In this document: piece by piece, positions 35,801 to 49,600 of the stretch
Position numbering within the stretch: the stretch's first letter is position 1
Layout of the letters: every line of letters begins with the position of its first letter
Origin: Apostichopus japonicus
Lineage: Eukaryota; Echinodermata; Holothuroidea; Aspidochirotida; Stichopodidae
Reading direction: 5' to 3'
NCBI RefSeq assembly: GCF_037975245.1
Contig: NC_092569.1
Coordinates: 28,805,668-28,869,667 of the forward strand
DNA: 64,000 nt
The notes under the pieces: generated by a model
Told to the model about the DNA's origin: nothing
What the model saw: the letters and a program-made list of their open reading frames with translations, nothing else
Databases searched by the model: none
Position numbers and translations under genes: made by a program

Positions 35801-38800
35801 TCTCTTGTTTTCTTGCTACCTAAATGTCCTCCCATGGGAATATCATGAGCAAGTCTCAAAATAGAATCCCTATGCTTATGAGGAACTACCAACTGATGGT
35901 ATTCTTGGCTACCAGTGGATTTCTTTGACTGCCACTTCCTCATTAATAAGCCATCTTTCAAATAAAAGCATACACGGTGCTTGTCAATGTCAGGATATGG
36001 TACAACCCTGTCATACAAGCTTTTGAAATTCTGTTCATTTCTTTGCAATTTAAAAAGTCTCTAGATGAAAAATGGTGCAATATACAGTTGTTTGGTCAAT
36101 GATATTGCCCCCTCCCAATCACCCCTTTCTTGTGTCCTATTTTTCTTTTTTTTCTCCTGAATTGTTTTATTAACACTCGGGTCATGGAGCCTAGGGAGGT
36201 ACCTATGCCACTGACCGAACTTAGCAAGGGTGTGACGCACTTGATGCATTAAATGAAGTGCGATCATAACAAAATGATAATAGGTGTACGGTACCTACAA
36301 AGTGAGTAGGATTTTACTGCCAAAAAATACCCAGCTAGGTCTGTGATAGAAACTTCTGTTTTTTATTCAGCTTTCTTCTCTGTTGAGCAACAATTTGTAT
36401 GTCAAGAGAAGCCCTTTGCCTACCTCTACTCTCACCCACCCCTCGGCCTCATCTCCTCGACCATACTACTAATGTTCAACTTCTTGTAGTTTTTACCAAC
36501 AGTTAACTGCTGTGACAGTTTCAATCACACCTGACCTGGTTGTGGGTATTTATTACTCTCGATTTTTTTCGTAATTTTTTTTTTTTTTTTTTTTATTTTA
36601 TTTTTTTAATTTGTAATTTTTTTTTTTACTGAGCGTCTTAAAGTAGCCGGGTCATGTACGTGCAGTAAGCGGGTCATTTGACCCGGGTCCCGGCTACTAA
36701 CGAAAACCCTGTTACAGGGGTAGGATCAGGGGTGGGGGAGGACTGGGGGCATAACCTCCACTTTTTTCCAATATAGCAAATGTGCCCTACTGGCAAATAA
36801 AATGTGCCCTTTGATGAAGAACTGTCTTTTGGAATATCTTAAGCTTTTAAGCCATTAATTATTTAGTTTTAGTCTGTATGTATGCTATTCTAAAATGGCA
36901 TCCCACATCTTTTTGTAGCACGGTTAACGATAAACAATCTCAATAAATTAAAAAAAATCAATGTTGCAGCTTTCACTTTACTATTAAATTATTCTATACT
37001 TGATGATGCCAAAATCCTACTTCTGTTTAATAGTTTTGAGGCTATTGATGCATGCCTTGCTGTACTACTGGAGATTCACTGGAATTACTGCAGGGTCATA
37101 TACAATACTAACCCATATGGAGGAAATTATAATTCTAAATGCAGCAAATGGCATAGCTTTTAAGATATCAGATCAGCTTGTGAAAACAGACACCAGTGAC
37201 ATTGATTTTCCGCAGTTGGATGCACAGCTTAGGATGTTAAGGGGTACTATTCTTCAGCAATTTCCTGATGTGAAAAGAATTACATCAATGAGCACAATCA
37301 TTTCTGCTATAGCAGAAACACCCAAATGTCCAACCCTTACTTTCAGAACTTGCAAACTAATTCATACATATTTGTTGGCTCATTTAAGTACCGCTTCAGC
37401 TGAAAGATCGTTCTCCACACAGCGTCTTCTAAAGAGTTATCTGAGAAGCACAATGTCACAAAAGAGATACAACAGTCTGATGTTATTGAATGTACACAAA
37501 TCTAAGACCGATGACTTGGATTTAACTGAGGTTGCTAAAGACTTATTCAATGAATGAACACAGGAGGATTTTTTTTTTGGAAAGTTCTAAATTATGGATG
37601 GAGAGAAGTACAGATGTAGGTTGATAGAGTCATGTGCACCATAACAGTATTGATAGCATACTAACACATCATATATATTTAAGTGATATGGCCATTGGCC
37701 GGCATGTGTATCGGTTTATAGCATAACGAGTGGTGGTTATGGAATGAGAAAGTGCCCCTCTGATGGTGTTCCTCCCCTCACTTTTTGGAAGCTTAATTCC
37801 TACCCCCCTGTATGCTTACTGGTCTGTCTATTGCAGCAATAAGGTGGTCCACGACCTGGTTATTTCTCGGACTGAAAACGTCATTTAACAATTAACATTA
37901 TTTGCTTTAGTTCTCCGTTGTCATAGCATACAAGAAATTCATTTTTATTTGAAGTTTTCTTTATTTTGATTCAATAATTTAAAACGATTACAGTACATGA
38001 ATTATACACACTTTAGAAAAGAATTAGAACAATTTCCCGCTTTGAAAATAAAATAAAACTTGTTGATAAATTTATCATAACTATTCCTGTAATGTTTCAT
38101 GTGATTCTTGTTCAACAGCTGCTCGTTACAATCCTGGTCCATGCCCAGGGGCAGCACCGAAACCAAATGACCATGTTACAAAAGAAGGTAAGTTCAACAA
38201 CGAAGCAGTAAACTAAATCTATACACTAACCGTTACAGTTTAGGTAAAATCCACTAGAGTGACGTGCGCAGGATTTGGAAGTTGGTGGGGGGGGGGGGGG
38301 TGGGGGGATTTCCTTACCAATTTAGGAAGAGCTTGACGTTTTATTGAAGGCCGACCCCTCAGCCCGGAGGCGTCGTCTTATTCTTTCTTGAACAAAAATG
38401 TCATAATCCTCGACTGAGGTGAGGGTATGGTGACCTCAGTGGCTTAACACATAAAATTATATCCCTCCCCTAATAAAATCAAGGGAAATAAGCCCTCCCC
38501 CCCAGTCCCACCACCCACCCACTGAAAGATAGAATAATACACAAATGTGTTAATTTAATTTACATACACATGATATACCAGGGTTGTCCAACCTACGGCT
38601 CGCGGGCCACAGTGCGGCCCGCCGCAAGGTCCCGTCCGGCCCGCCAACCTCATTAATTTACAAATATACTTTTACCCAGGAATTTTTTTTTGATAAATTT
38701 CAAAGATCATTATATCTCAATATGAAGATTGTTTTGATACAGATCAGAAGGCTTGTGAAGTGTCATTTCCTGCAATCTGGGGATCTTTTGGGCGATTTTT

Positions 38801-41800
38801 TTTTTCTTGCACGCCACGCGCCAACCTACGGTGGTGCTCCGCTTGTATAGTAACTTCATTTCCCATACAGACCCCTAGCGGTGCCACTGAAATTTGCTGC
38901 TCTGGCACGAAACCCTGGATATGCCACAGGAGCTTGTAGGCTCATGCGGCCCCTCCTTTATCATAATCATTCGAGGTGGCCCTCCTCATCAAAAGGTTGG
39001 ACAACCCTGACATATACAGTATGTAAGCATGTTACAATTAAAGCGTTTGAAAAATTTTAACTATTAAGGAGAGGGGTTTAACTCCTTAGACCATCCTCAG
39101 ACGACATAACATCTGATGGTGATTAGGCTTTCCCGTTGCTGCCCCCCCCCCTCTCCTTGCGCATTACACTGATCTTTTCATATTTCTCGAGACCTTCAGC
39201 CAGTTTTGCGGTCAAGTTAAATGATATTAGTATCATATCTTGTTCACATTATCCGTACCAATGTTACATCCAATGCCAGCTAGCTATCATGTAAGCTATA
39301 ACAGCATATAGTGCTTTATGTGTTTACATTTGATGTTGCATGCAGGACTTTGATAGGGACTGTATAGTCAGTGACACTAATACCCGTAAGATTGTGAAAG
39401 GATTTTTTATTTGAGGCGGTTCGAGGGTTATTTAATCAATTTTATGTCGTCTTTATGGAAAAGCGTCAAATATACTGTATGGTGTGCCCATTATGAACTT
39501 CTAATTTTTAACCAGTGATATAAGAAACAGCAAACAACAACAACAAAATGTGATATTTATTTTATTAAGTTCCCATAACATTATTTAAAATATCACAAAC
39601 ATCACAAACATCTAATAAGACAGAAATATATTGTTTTGTTGATTTCATTCTATTTGCAGGGTTAAACTCAATTATGAAACAATTTATTTTGTTATAATGA
39701 CACATATAAGATAATAAAATTAAAATATATTCTTGTTTTATATACAATCATATTATGTTCTTCATCTCTAACTACTAATTTTCATAATTAACCATCTGAA
39801 GTTGTCGGCTATGTTTTATATGATCGGCAAAACAAACTCAAGATTCCACGGCAATTTTATGGATATGTCTTGGATTCAGAATACAACAATGAGCAACCAT
39901 CACTGAATGAGTTAAATACTAAGGACTCAACACTAACCACCACAGGGCCCTTATACTTTGATATTCCCCAAGGTTAACTATTTTCTTGTGTTGTAATTGT
40001 CTCAGCTTATAAAAGTTTATCCTTATCAGTTTCTTTTATAAGATTGGTGATCGTTCAAATAAATAGAATACTTTAATGCACCACTTTGAGTACAACATTC
40101 ATTGAACTTGTGGTGACCATAATTTGCTACAGTAAATTGTGCTAGGAACCTAAATTATGAACAGGATATTGCTGTCTTAAGAATTGATAAAATATCAAGA
40201 TCTATTAGAAGTATGCAGTGTGATGGTAGCCATTTTGTGTTGCACTGTATGTATATATTCAGTAGTTGGCCAATTTTGTGATTTCAGACATGGTTTGAGC
40301 ATAAGGAAAGGCAACTTTTGGAACAAGTTGATTATGGTAGCGTCACGTCATTGCCAATGAACCTACCATTGCAAACTAGGCGTGCAGTATATATATATGT
40401 GGGTATAAAGGGTAAAGGGGCCGCTGTAACATTAAATAAAGAAGCTTCTCTTTTGCATCACTTTAAGCACATATAGCTCGTTTGTGATCATATTATGTTG
40501 TACCTTTCATACGTATACATACTGAACACATAGGCCTAATTTTTATTGTCTTTGCTAATTCATGGTAAAAATCATCTCTTCTTGAGACAATATTATTGTC
40601 TGTATTTTGACCTACTGATAGCTACCAATATGTACTCAAGCAAACCTGTGGAGACCACCCCAAAGCAAACTACTAGCAGTGAAACAACTGGCTCGACTAT
40701 CAGGGAAGGTACAGTAAATGTAGATGTTAGGTATGCAAGGGAAGAAGGAAGGATTCATGCTTACTAGTTCACCTGAGCCTCTTTCTTTGAGACCATTGCC
40801 ACATTGTCTTTTATTGATTTTTGTTACACTTTTTGGATCTGAAATGTGTTTATAGAAACAGCATGGCATCCTTGGTTGACTTTAGTAAACACCGTTTTTG
40901 GCATGACAAACTATAACTCCTTGTAAGTTACTATTAGAGGCCACAACATTGTACATGTGTTTTATCACATTTTTGTATTGCATCGCAACATGAGCTACTG
41001 TAACTTAACAATGGTCTTTGCATGTTAGACTACATAGTCCAGCCACTTAAATTAATGAGACTCAGATGATTACCACTGTGCAATAGAATTACAACCTTAA
41101 CTGATAGAAATATACATGTTTAAATAGTCTACAACATATCAACAATAATTCTGTACCTAAGGCCATCTTTTAAGCTAGCTGCTCACTGCCCCAACTGACC
41201 TACGTGACCCGACTGACCGACAATGACCAAACTGACCTACGTGACCCGACTGACGACGTGAACCGACTGACCGACATGACCTAACCCTACTCCACTGTTA
41301 TGACCTAATCTTCAATTGTGATAAAGACCCATATAGTCTTTCAACTGACCCCTGCACAATTGAACTACATTTATTAACGATGCGTGAAGACATCCTCGTT
41401 AAGCTAGGTGACATGTGTCATGCAAAATTATTTCTCCATTTATAACTTTGCATAATTGGTTAAAACTGTTCAATGTCTGTACTGGTACATATACATATAT
41501 ACCTGCTCTTTCAAACCTTTCCAATAACAACTTTTAATGCTCCTAATCAGTATTTTATTTCCTTTCACATTTATTTTGGCCTACTGATAGCTACCAATCT
41601 GTCCTCAAGCAAACCTGTGGAGACCACCCCAATGCAAACTACTAGCAGTGAAACAACTGGCTCGACTGTCAGGGAAGGTACAGTAAATGTAGATGTTAGG
41701 TATGCAAGGGAAGAAGGAAGGATTCATGCTTACAAGTACACCTGAGCCTCTTTCTTTGAGACCATTGCCACATTGTCTTATATTGATTGATTTTTGTTAC

Positions 41801-43541
41801 ACTTTTTAGATCTGAATTGTGTTTATAAAAACAGTATGGCATCCTTGGTTGTCTTTAGTAAACACCATTTTTGCCATGACAAACTCTAACTCCTTGTAAG
41901 TTACACTACGTATTATTAGAGGCCACAACATTGTACATGTGTTTTATCACGTTTTTGTATTGCATTTCAACATGAGCTGACTTAACAATGGTCTCTGCAT
42001 GCTACTAGTAGACTACATAGTCCAGCCACTTTAATTAATGAGACTCAGATGATTACCACTGTGCAATAGAATTACAACCTTGAATGATAGAAATATATAT
42101 GTTTAAATAGTCTACAACATATCAACATTAATTCTGTACCTACAGGTAAAGCCATCCTTTAAGCTAGCTGCTCACTGCCCCGACTGACCGACGTGACCTG
42201 ACTGACCGACAATGACCACACTGACCTACGTGACCCGACTGACGACGTGACCCGACTGACCGTCATGACCTAACCCTGCTTCCACTGTTAATGACCTAAT
42301 TTTCAATAGTGGTAAAGACCCATATAGTCTTTCAACTTACCCCTGCACATTTGAACTACATATAACAATGAGTGAAGACGTCCTCGTTAAGCTGGGTCAC
42401 ATGTGTCATGCAAAATTATTTCTCCATTTATAACTTTGCATAATTGGTTAAAACTGTTCAATGTTTGTACTGGTATATATACACATATACCTGCTCTTTC
42501 AAACCTTTCCAATAACAACTTTTAAAGCTCTTAATCAGTATTTTATTTCCTTTCACATTTATTTTGACCTACTGATAGCTACCAATCTGTACTCAAGCAA
42601 ACCTGTGGAGACCACCCCAATGCAAACTACTAGTGGTGATGCATCTGGCTCGACTGTCAGGGAAGGTACAGTAAATGTAGATGTTAGGTATTTGTATTTG
42701 TATATTTATTTGTTTCATCACTATTTACAATGTGACGGGAAGTCGCCTATGCAAGGGAAAAAGGAAGGATTCATGCTTACAAGTTCACCTGAGCCTCTTT
42801 CTTTGAGACCATTGCCACATTGTCTTATATTGATTTGTGATACACTTTTTGGATCTGAAATGTGTTAATAACATTGACAAACAACGAATTTCCGACATTA
42901 CATCTTAAGGATGTACAGTAGAGAGAGCAAAATCAGAGCATTGGAAACTGGAGGAAGCCTGTTTATTGCTGTAAAACTCAAATGATGGCCCACATTGCCC
43001 TGACTGACCTCCCCCTGCCTGACGTCGACTGTTATGACCTAATTTTCCATAGTTGTGATGACCCATCTCTTACAACACACTCCTGCACACTGAATGACTA
43101 ATGAGCACAGACAACGACTGTTTTATGTTAACAAACTGTGCTCCTTTAAATATGTCACATTCAAAACTATTTCCCCTTAATTAGTTACAACAATTATTAA
43201 AACTGTGCAGCTTGAGTCGTGAACCGCCACTCATTGCTCACTGCCAGCAAATGAAACGTTAAGCCTATGTACATGTTTAGTTATTGCGACTGAAACAGAC
43301 ATGACGTTAAAATGGATAAAGTTACCATAACTGATATAGTAGGGCCCATCAATAGATGTGTGGGTACTATACGGTTATTATTAGGCCCATGATATGATAG
43401 TTAAATCGTTTAGCAGTAATCACTGTTCCCTGCTAACTTAACGCAAAAGACGATTTTTAAAGTACAGTATGGTACTAGATTGCCCTCTTGTTTTGGTGGC
43501 GAGGGGTACCTAATTCGCGTGGTGTGTTCTACTTATGTAGC

Positions 43542-43600
<59 letters not shown>

Positions 43601-46600
43601 GATTTGATCTTTAAAAAGATCTGTCTGAAGTACTTCAAATTGTATAACACCTAGATAGTAAAGCACTGATTTTATCACAAAGTTATTGTACTTGATGTAA
43701 GACTCAGGAAAATGAGAAGATGTTGCTCTTTTTGAGAGAGTACCTTGAGTATAATGGCTCTAAACCCATCGAGGGTACCAGGTTTAACATATTCTGAAAT
43801 ATTTAGCACAAGTTCTGGAATGGTATATTTTCATGGTGTGACCGACAGGCCTAATTATCCTTCCTCTTTCAATATCTTCCAGTTAATCAATTCCTTATTT
43901 CATTTAATTTGATTTTCTTTTGTTGTTTTAACCTTATGATAGCCAGCGAATCAGTGGGGACCACCCCAAAGCAAACCACCACTGGTGGTGATTGTCCTCG
44001 TGATGATCCTTCTATTGAGGTGAGAATTACATACTTAATTACATACAATTTCGAATTAGAAAATATTATGTTTTGGGGAGAAAGATTTTAGATTCAAATT
44101 TTGATGAAGATCTTAGCAATTATGATATAGCTTTGCTGTACAATACTGTATGTTGACTGTTAATTATCACTTCCAGTGTTGACTAGAGATATCACAGAAA
44201 TAGCAAAGAAATATGCTTGGAATAGTACTGCAGTAATTAATAACCTGAAATTGGGTATTCCCCTGCCCCCCCCCCCCCCCCGTTGTCATCCAAATAGTAA
44301 TGGTACCCATGAAACTATTCAGATATGATGTCAGTCTTTGTGGAAGAGAAAGCTTGATGTTATGATTGGCATTTAAAGTACATTACATGAATCTTGGCAT
44401 CATCAACACTATCAGTAGGACCAATTAGAACATTTGGTTTGTAATATAGCTTAGAATCGTCAGAGTTTTGCGATGAATTTGACTCAAAGTATCCAGTCAT
44501 CAACGTGTTCTTATTGCCTGAATTAACCCAAACAAAATGTCTGTTCATGGAGTGTATATTATTGGATGAGGTACTTCCACCTTCCCATGTGACATAATTG
44601 TCCTTCCTTATTCAGCATGTAGGTTTTTGTTAGCTATTTTAAAACTCTAATAAAAGTATAAATAATTGTCAAACTTGTAAACCATGAAACAATCTCATAC
44701 TCCAAGGATCTGGTTAAATGCACATTTAATTTTAAGCGTACAATAAAATGACAAGTGTCGTCGTCTGGGTCTTGTCCTTGGTCAACATATTATCATTGTA
44801 TAAATTAGTGTTCACATTTTTTGTACATAGCTCAGTATTGAATGCTCTGAACTTTCTCTCATGAATTTATTATGGTTCCTGTGTGCAAACACTGCTATAC
44901 ATGGCTACACTTGTGTAGCGAATTGCCCATTTTGAATAACATTTTGCGATGTGATATCCGATAAATTTTTCTCTGTTGTCATCATCGTCTTCCTGATTGC
45001 AGGTAATAATTTAGCTGGTACGTATCACAAAGCAAATTGCTCTGTTACTTAAATAGTCAAATTACTGTACATAATACAAGTATGAAGATGGATAGCAGGA
45101 ACCAAATTTATTGTATCAGAGACGAAATCAGAGCCTGCAAGGCTGTTGCACAAATATGAACACTAAATATATTGCTGTTGTGAAAATGATTTATTAACAT
45201 TGTTTTAATTGGGCTCAATGGGTTCAATCACCACAGGGAGTTTCTATTTCTGGCAGGGCTGATAATACCATAAATAACAACAAAATGATGAAATTTGCTG
45301 TATGACAGGTACCTTTGTATGTTATCATTTGTGTTATCTCTGTACTTTCTATGTTTGATTTTTGTCATAATTGTCAGATGACCAACTGCCTGGATTGGTT
45401 CAATGCTGGTTGTAATAAAACTAGCACATACACCATCAAACCAACTAACTGGAATGGACCACCCTTTGAAGTCTTCTGTAATATGACTGACGGAGGAGGA
45501 TGGACGGTAAGTCTAGTATGACATCCTATAGTATAGACGATGTATTGTATATGTATAATATGACTGACGGAGGAGGATGGACGGTAAGTCTAGTATGACA
45601 TCCTATAGTATAGACGATATATGGTATATGTATAATATGACTGACGGAGGAGGATGGACGGTAAGTCTAGTATGACATCCTATAGTATAGACGATATATT
45701 GTATATGTATAATATGACTGACGGAGGAGGATGGACGGTAAGTCTAGTATGACATCCTATAGTATAGACGATATATGTATAACATGACTGACGGAGGAGG
45801 ATGGACGGTACTGTAAGTCTAGTATGACATCCTATAGTATAGACGATGTATTGTATATGTATAATATGACTGACGGAGGAGGATGGACGGTAAGTCTAGT
45901 ATGACATCCTATAGTATAGACGATGTATTGTATGTATAATATGACTGACGGAGGAGGATGGACGGTAAGTCTAGTATGACATCCTATAGTATAGACGATA
46001 TATGTATAATATGACTTATGGAGGAGGATGGACGGTAAGTCTAGTATGACATCCTATAGTATAGACGATATATTGTGTATAATATGACTGACGGAGGAGG
46101 ATAAGTCTAGTATTACATCCTATAGTGCAGACGATATATATATGTATAATATGACTGATGGAGGAGGATGGACGGTAAGTCTAGTATGACATCCTATAGT
46201 ATATACGATGTATATTGTATAATATGACTGAATGAGGAGGATGGACTTTAATTCTAGTATGATATCCTATATGTCGTAAATATGGTTAAGTTTGCCTCAA
46301 AATTCTGTGCATATTGTCAAATTATAAGCACCAGAGGGTGTGCTCTATACAATAGTAATACACACATTCTCATTGACAGTTATAAAATCCCTTAATATTA
46401 CGCATTCACACTGGTCAGCAGAATCATTTTGGACGATTGGTACGGAATTAGTTTGTGATGCAAGGGTCAGAGGTTCTGTTCCTACCTATAGGTCTACATT
46501 TGAAGTGGCAGTGAATTTGCTAGAAACAAATAAACATCCGTTAGAATAAGAAACAAGTTCTGACACAATAAACTTCAGTAATTTCTAATGTAATTGTGTA

Positions 46601-49600
46601 ACCATGGAGATTGTTGCAATACATGTCATGGATATTCTTCCCATCGGTCTTTACGTCATCTCTTTACTCTTACTTTTCTTTACTAACTTTGAACCTCCAG
46701 AAGACCACTTCAGATCATTACAGTGTTTGATTCCATTTAAATTGGGGATTTTCAGAGTAGATTCAGAGTAGATGGTTTGCTCTCTTGATATAGATTTAGA
46801 GTTTATTACAAAAGCAATCTGTCTGTCGCAATAGTAGGCCCGTTCTCTCCGCAAATGAGGCCAGTTTTGGTTTGTTGAAGTAATCATTCCAAACCAAAGC
46901 TGAGCCCAAAATCATTGCAGGTGTTTCTGTTCCAAAGCGAATAGTATGGAAGTTTGAAAGTAAGATTCCATTATTTGTAATGGGACAGAGTTAAGACATA
47001 AGCAACAGTATCCAACATTGGTCTGATTATCTATTACACACACAGACAGCAGAACAGTTTTCATTCATGGTCTGTGAACAATCAACTATGGTAGTAGATG
47101 GTGAAATTCACTTTGCTCTAACATGCCACTTAACAGAAGGGTGAATTACAGTTCAGAATGGATTTAATTTGGAAGCTTATGTTACTGCTCATTCACAGGT
47201 CATCCTTCCTTAGGTTCGTTCTACAAAGAAGTTAAATGCACTTTCACATTGAAATGTTATTGAAAATAATTTGGAATTATTCTTTTCGTTCTTACATTAT
47301 ATACAGGTATTCCAACATCGTGTTAATGGTTCCGTTGACTTCTATCGTAACTGGCAGAGCTATAAAGAAGGCTTTGGTGAGCTGGACCATGAGTTTTGGT
47401 TGGGAAATGATAAGTTGTATTACCTCACCAATCAAGGTGACTATCAACTGCGGATCGATATGGTGAACAAAGATGGAGCTCCATACTACGCAAAGTTTGA
47501 CTTGTTCCGGATCAACGATGAAAGTGACAATTACAAACTGTCTAAACTGGGAAATTACAGTGGAACTGCAGGTTTGTCCAAATTATAGGTTTCTCTCTGT
47601 GTTTGTTGTATACAACATCACTGTAGTATTAAATGTCATGTTCTGTTTTTTATTTCTTTGGATGTCGTTTATTTTTCCGGTTCTTTGCTGGAAGCAAAGG
47701 AACCTATGCAGTCAAGTTTGTGTGCGTCTGTGACACTTTGCTGGAAGCAAATGAACCTATGCAGTCAAGTGTGTGTGTTTGTGTGCGTCTGTGACGCTTG
47801 CTGAAGTCCGCCGTGATGGAGTGATGGATATTTGTCATACTCAATGTGTAGATGTGTTATAATGAGAAGGTCTGCCCACATTTTGTTTCCACCTCAAATG
47901 CATTTTGGGACACATTCTTTGGGTCCGAATTTGAGGGGCCTATTACTTTTTGAACCAGTTGGGCCCACATTTGTGATCTGTAAAGACATCACATAAATCA
48001 AGCATAATTAGGCCTATTGACAGTAAAAATGCTAATACATCACATGCAGTTCATAAACCGAGCAAAATGACAGTCAGTGCAGCAATGAAAAGACATAGAA
48101 ACCATGTTCGTACAGTGGCATGCTAAGGTATCACACAAAGACAAGCACAACTTGATAACAATGATAAGCTGAGATATAACATGACTCAAATACAACAGTG
48201 ATATGTGACATAGACTGTCACAGAGATTTAGCATACATGTTCTGCTATATGATGATATGTAATGTAGACTGTCACAGATTAAGATGCATGTCCTGCTATG
48301 TAGTGATATGTGATGTAGACTGTCACAGAGATTAAGCATAAATGTCCTGCTGTGCTGTGATAGCCCATGTGATATAGACTGTCACAGAGATTTAGCATAC
48401 ATGTTCTGCTGTACGGTGATATGTGATGTAGACTGTCACAGATTAAAATGCATGTCCTGCTGTGTAGTGACATGTGATGTAGACTGTCACAGAGATTAAG
48501 CATAAATGTTCTGCTGTACGGTGATATGTGATGTAGGCTGTCACAGAGATTTTATAAATACCCTGCTGTCAATATGTGATGTAGACTGCCACAGAGATTA
48601 AGCATAAATATCCTGCTTTGTAGTGACACGTTATGTAGACTGTCACAGAGATTTAGCATACATGTTCTGCTGTACGGTGATATGTGATGCAGACTGTCAC
48701 AGATTAAGATACATGTCCTGCTGTGTTGTGATATGTGATGTAGACTGTCACAGATATTAAGCATGAATGTCCTGCTGTGTATTGATTTGTGATGTAGACT
48801 GTCAAAGATATTAAGCCTACATGTCCTGCTGTGTAGTATAATGTGATGTAGACTATCACATTGATTAAGCATCAATATCCTGCTGTGTAGTGACATGTGA
48901 TGTAGACTGTCACAGAGATTAAGCATAAATGCCCTGATGTGTAGTATTTATGTGATGTAGACTGTCACAGAGATTAAGCATGAATCTCCCGCTGTGTAGT
49001 AATATGTGATGTAGACTGTCACAGAGATTAAGCATTAATGTCCTGCTGCACATTTAGTGATATGTGATGTAGACTGTCACAGAGATTAAGCATCAATATC
49101 CTGCTGTGTAGTAATATGTGATGTAGACTGTCACAGAGATTAAGCATTAATGTCCTGCTGCACATCTAGTGATATGTGATGTAGACTGTCACAGAGATTA
49201 AGCATCAATATCCTGCTGTGTAGTGACATGTGATGTAGACTGTCAAAGAGATTAAGCATCAATATCCTGCTGTGTAGTAATATGTGATGTAGACTGTCAC
49301 AGAGATTAAGCATTAATGTGCTGCTGCACATCTAGTGATATGTGATGTAGACTGTCACAGAGATTAAGCTGCAATATCCTGCTGTGTAGTGATATATGTG
49401 ATGTAGACTGTCACAGAGATTAAGCATATATGTCCTGCTGTGTAGTGATATTTGTGATGTAGGCTGTCACAGAGATTCAGCATGGATGTCCTGCTGTGTA
49501 GTAATATTTGATGTATGCTGTCACAGAGATTAAACATAAGGTCAAAGTTCATTTGAGGTCAATAGCTCCTGGTTAACTTAGTAGTGTAAACTTTGCACTT

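Larger units (their letters stand above)
32600..36058 (-). mobile_element. Gmr1-like Ty3/gypsy retrotransposon, 5' truncated, integrase before RT
   Basis: The pol region reads, on the - strand, integrase, reverse transcriptase, RNase H. This is the order of copia elements, but the proteins are clearly Ty3/gypsy; the same arrangement defines the Gmr1-like group of deuterostomes. No gag or protease is found upstream of 36048. Downstream a purine tract (complement of 32725-32755) may be the polypurine tract, followed by a possible LTR with an AATAAA, but no second LTR copy is visible to confirm it. It lies antisense in FREP intron 1. Confidence 0.8.
29887..38118 (+). other. FREP intron 1, filled with mobile elements
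   Basis: An 8.2-kb intron. It contains a possible TIR element (30361-32338), an antisense Gmr1-like retrotransposon (about 32600-36050) and a hAT element (36715-37810). Remaining pieces (37811-38118) show nothing recognisable. Confidence 0.8.
40500..42870 (+). repeat. Triplicated genomic unit of about 970-990 bp carrying FREP exons 4-6
   Basis: Each unit includes a stalk exon, its splice sites and flanking intron (for example GATGTTAGGTATGCAAGGG and the GACCGACNTGACC short repeats at 41200-41280 and 42180-42260). Copy B and C are most alike; the downstream intron of copy C has a 60-bp insertion resembling the tail of the LINE at 4619. Confidence 0.9.

Noticed and set aside
45001-45015. Possible micro-exon between AG and GTACGT in FREP intron 7
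   Set aside because: It contains stop codons in the needed phase and the protein is complete without it.
48195-49540. CRISPR-like array of regular repeats
   Set aside because: Unit and spacers are both repeated, the context is a eukaryotic intron and no cas gene exists; it is a minisatellite.
48040-49552. Series of antisense frames encoding repeated CDSLHHISLHSRT-like peptides
   Set aside because: Product of a minisatellite unit near a multiple of three; frames are broken repeatedly and no signal or domain is present.
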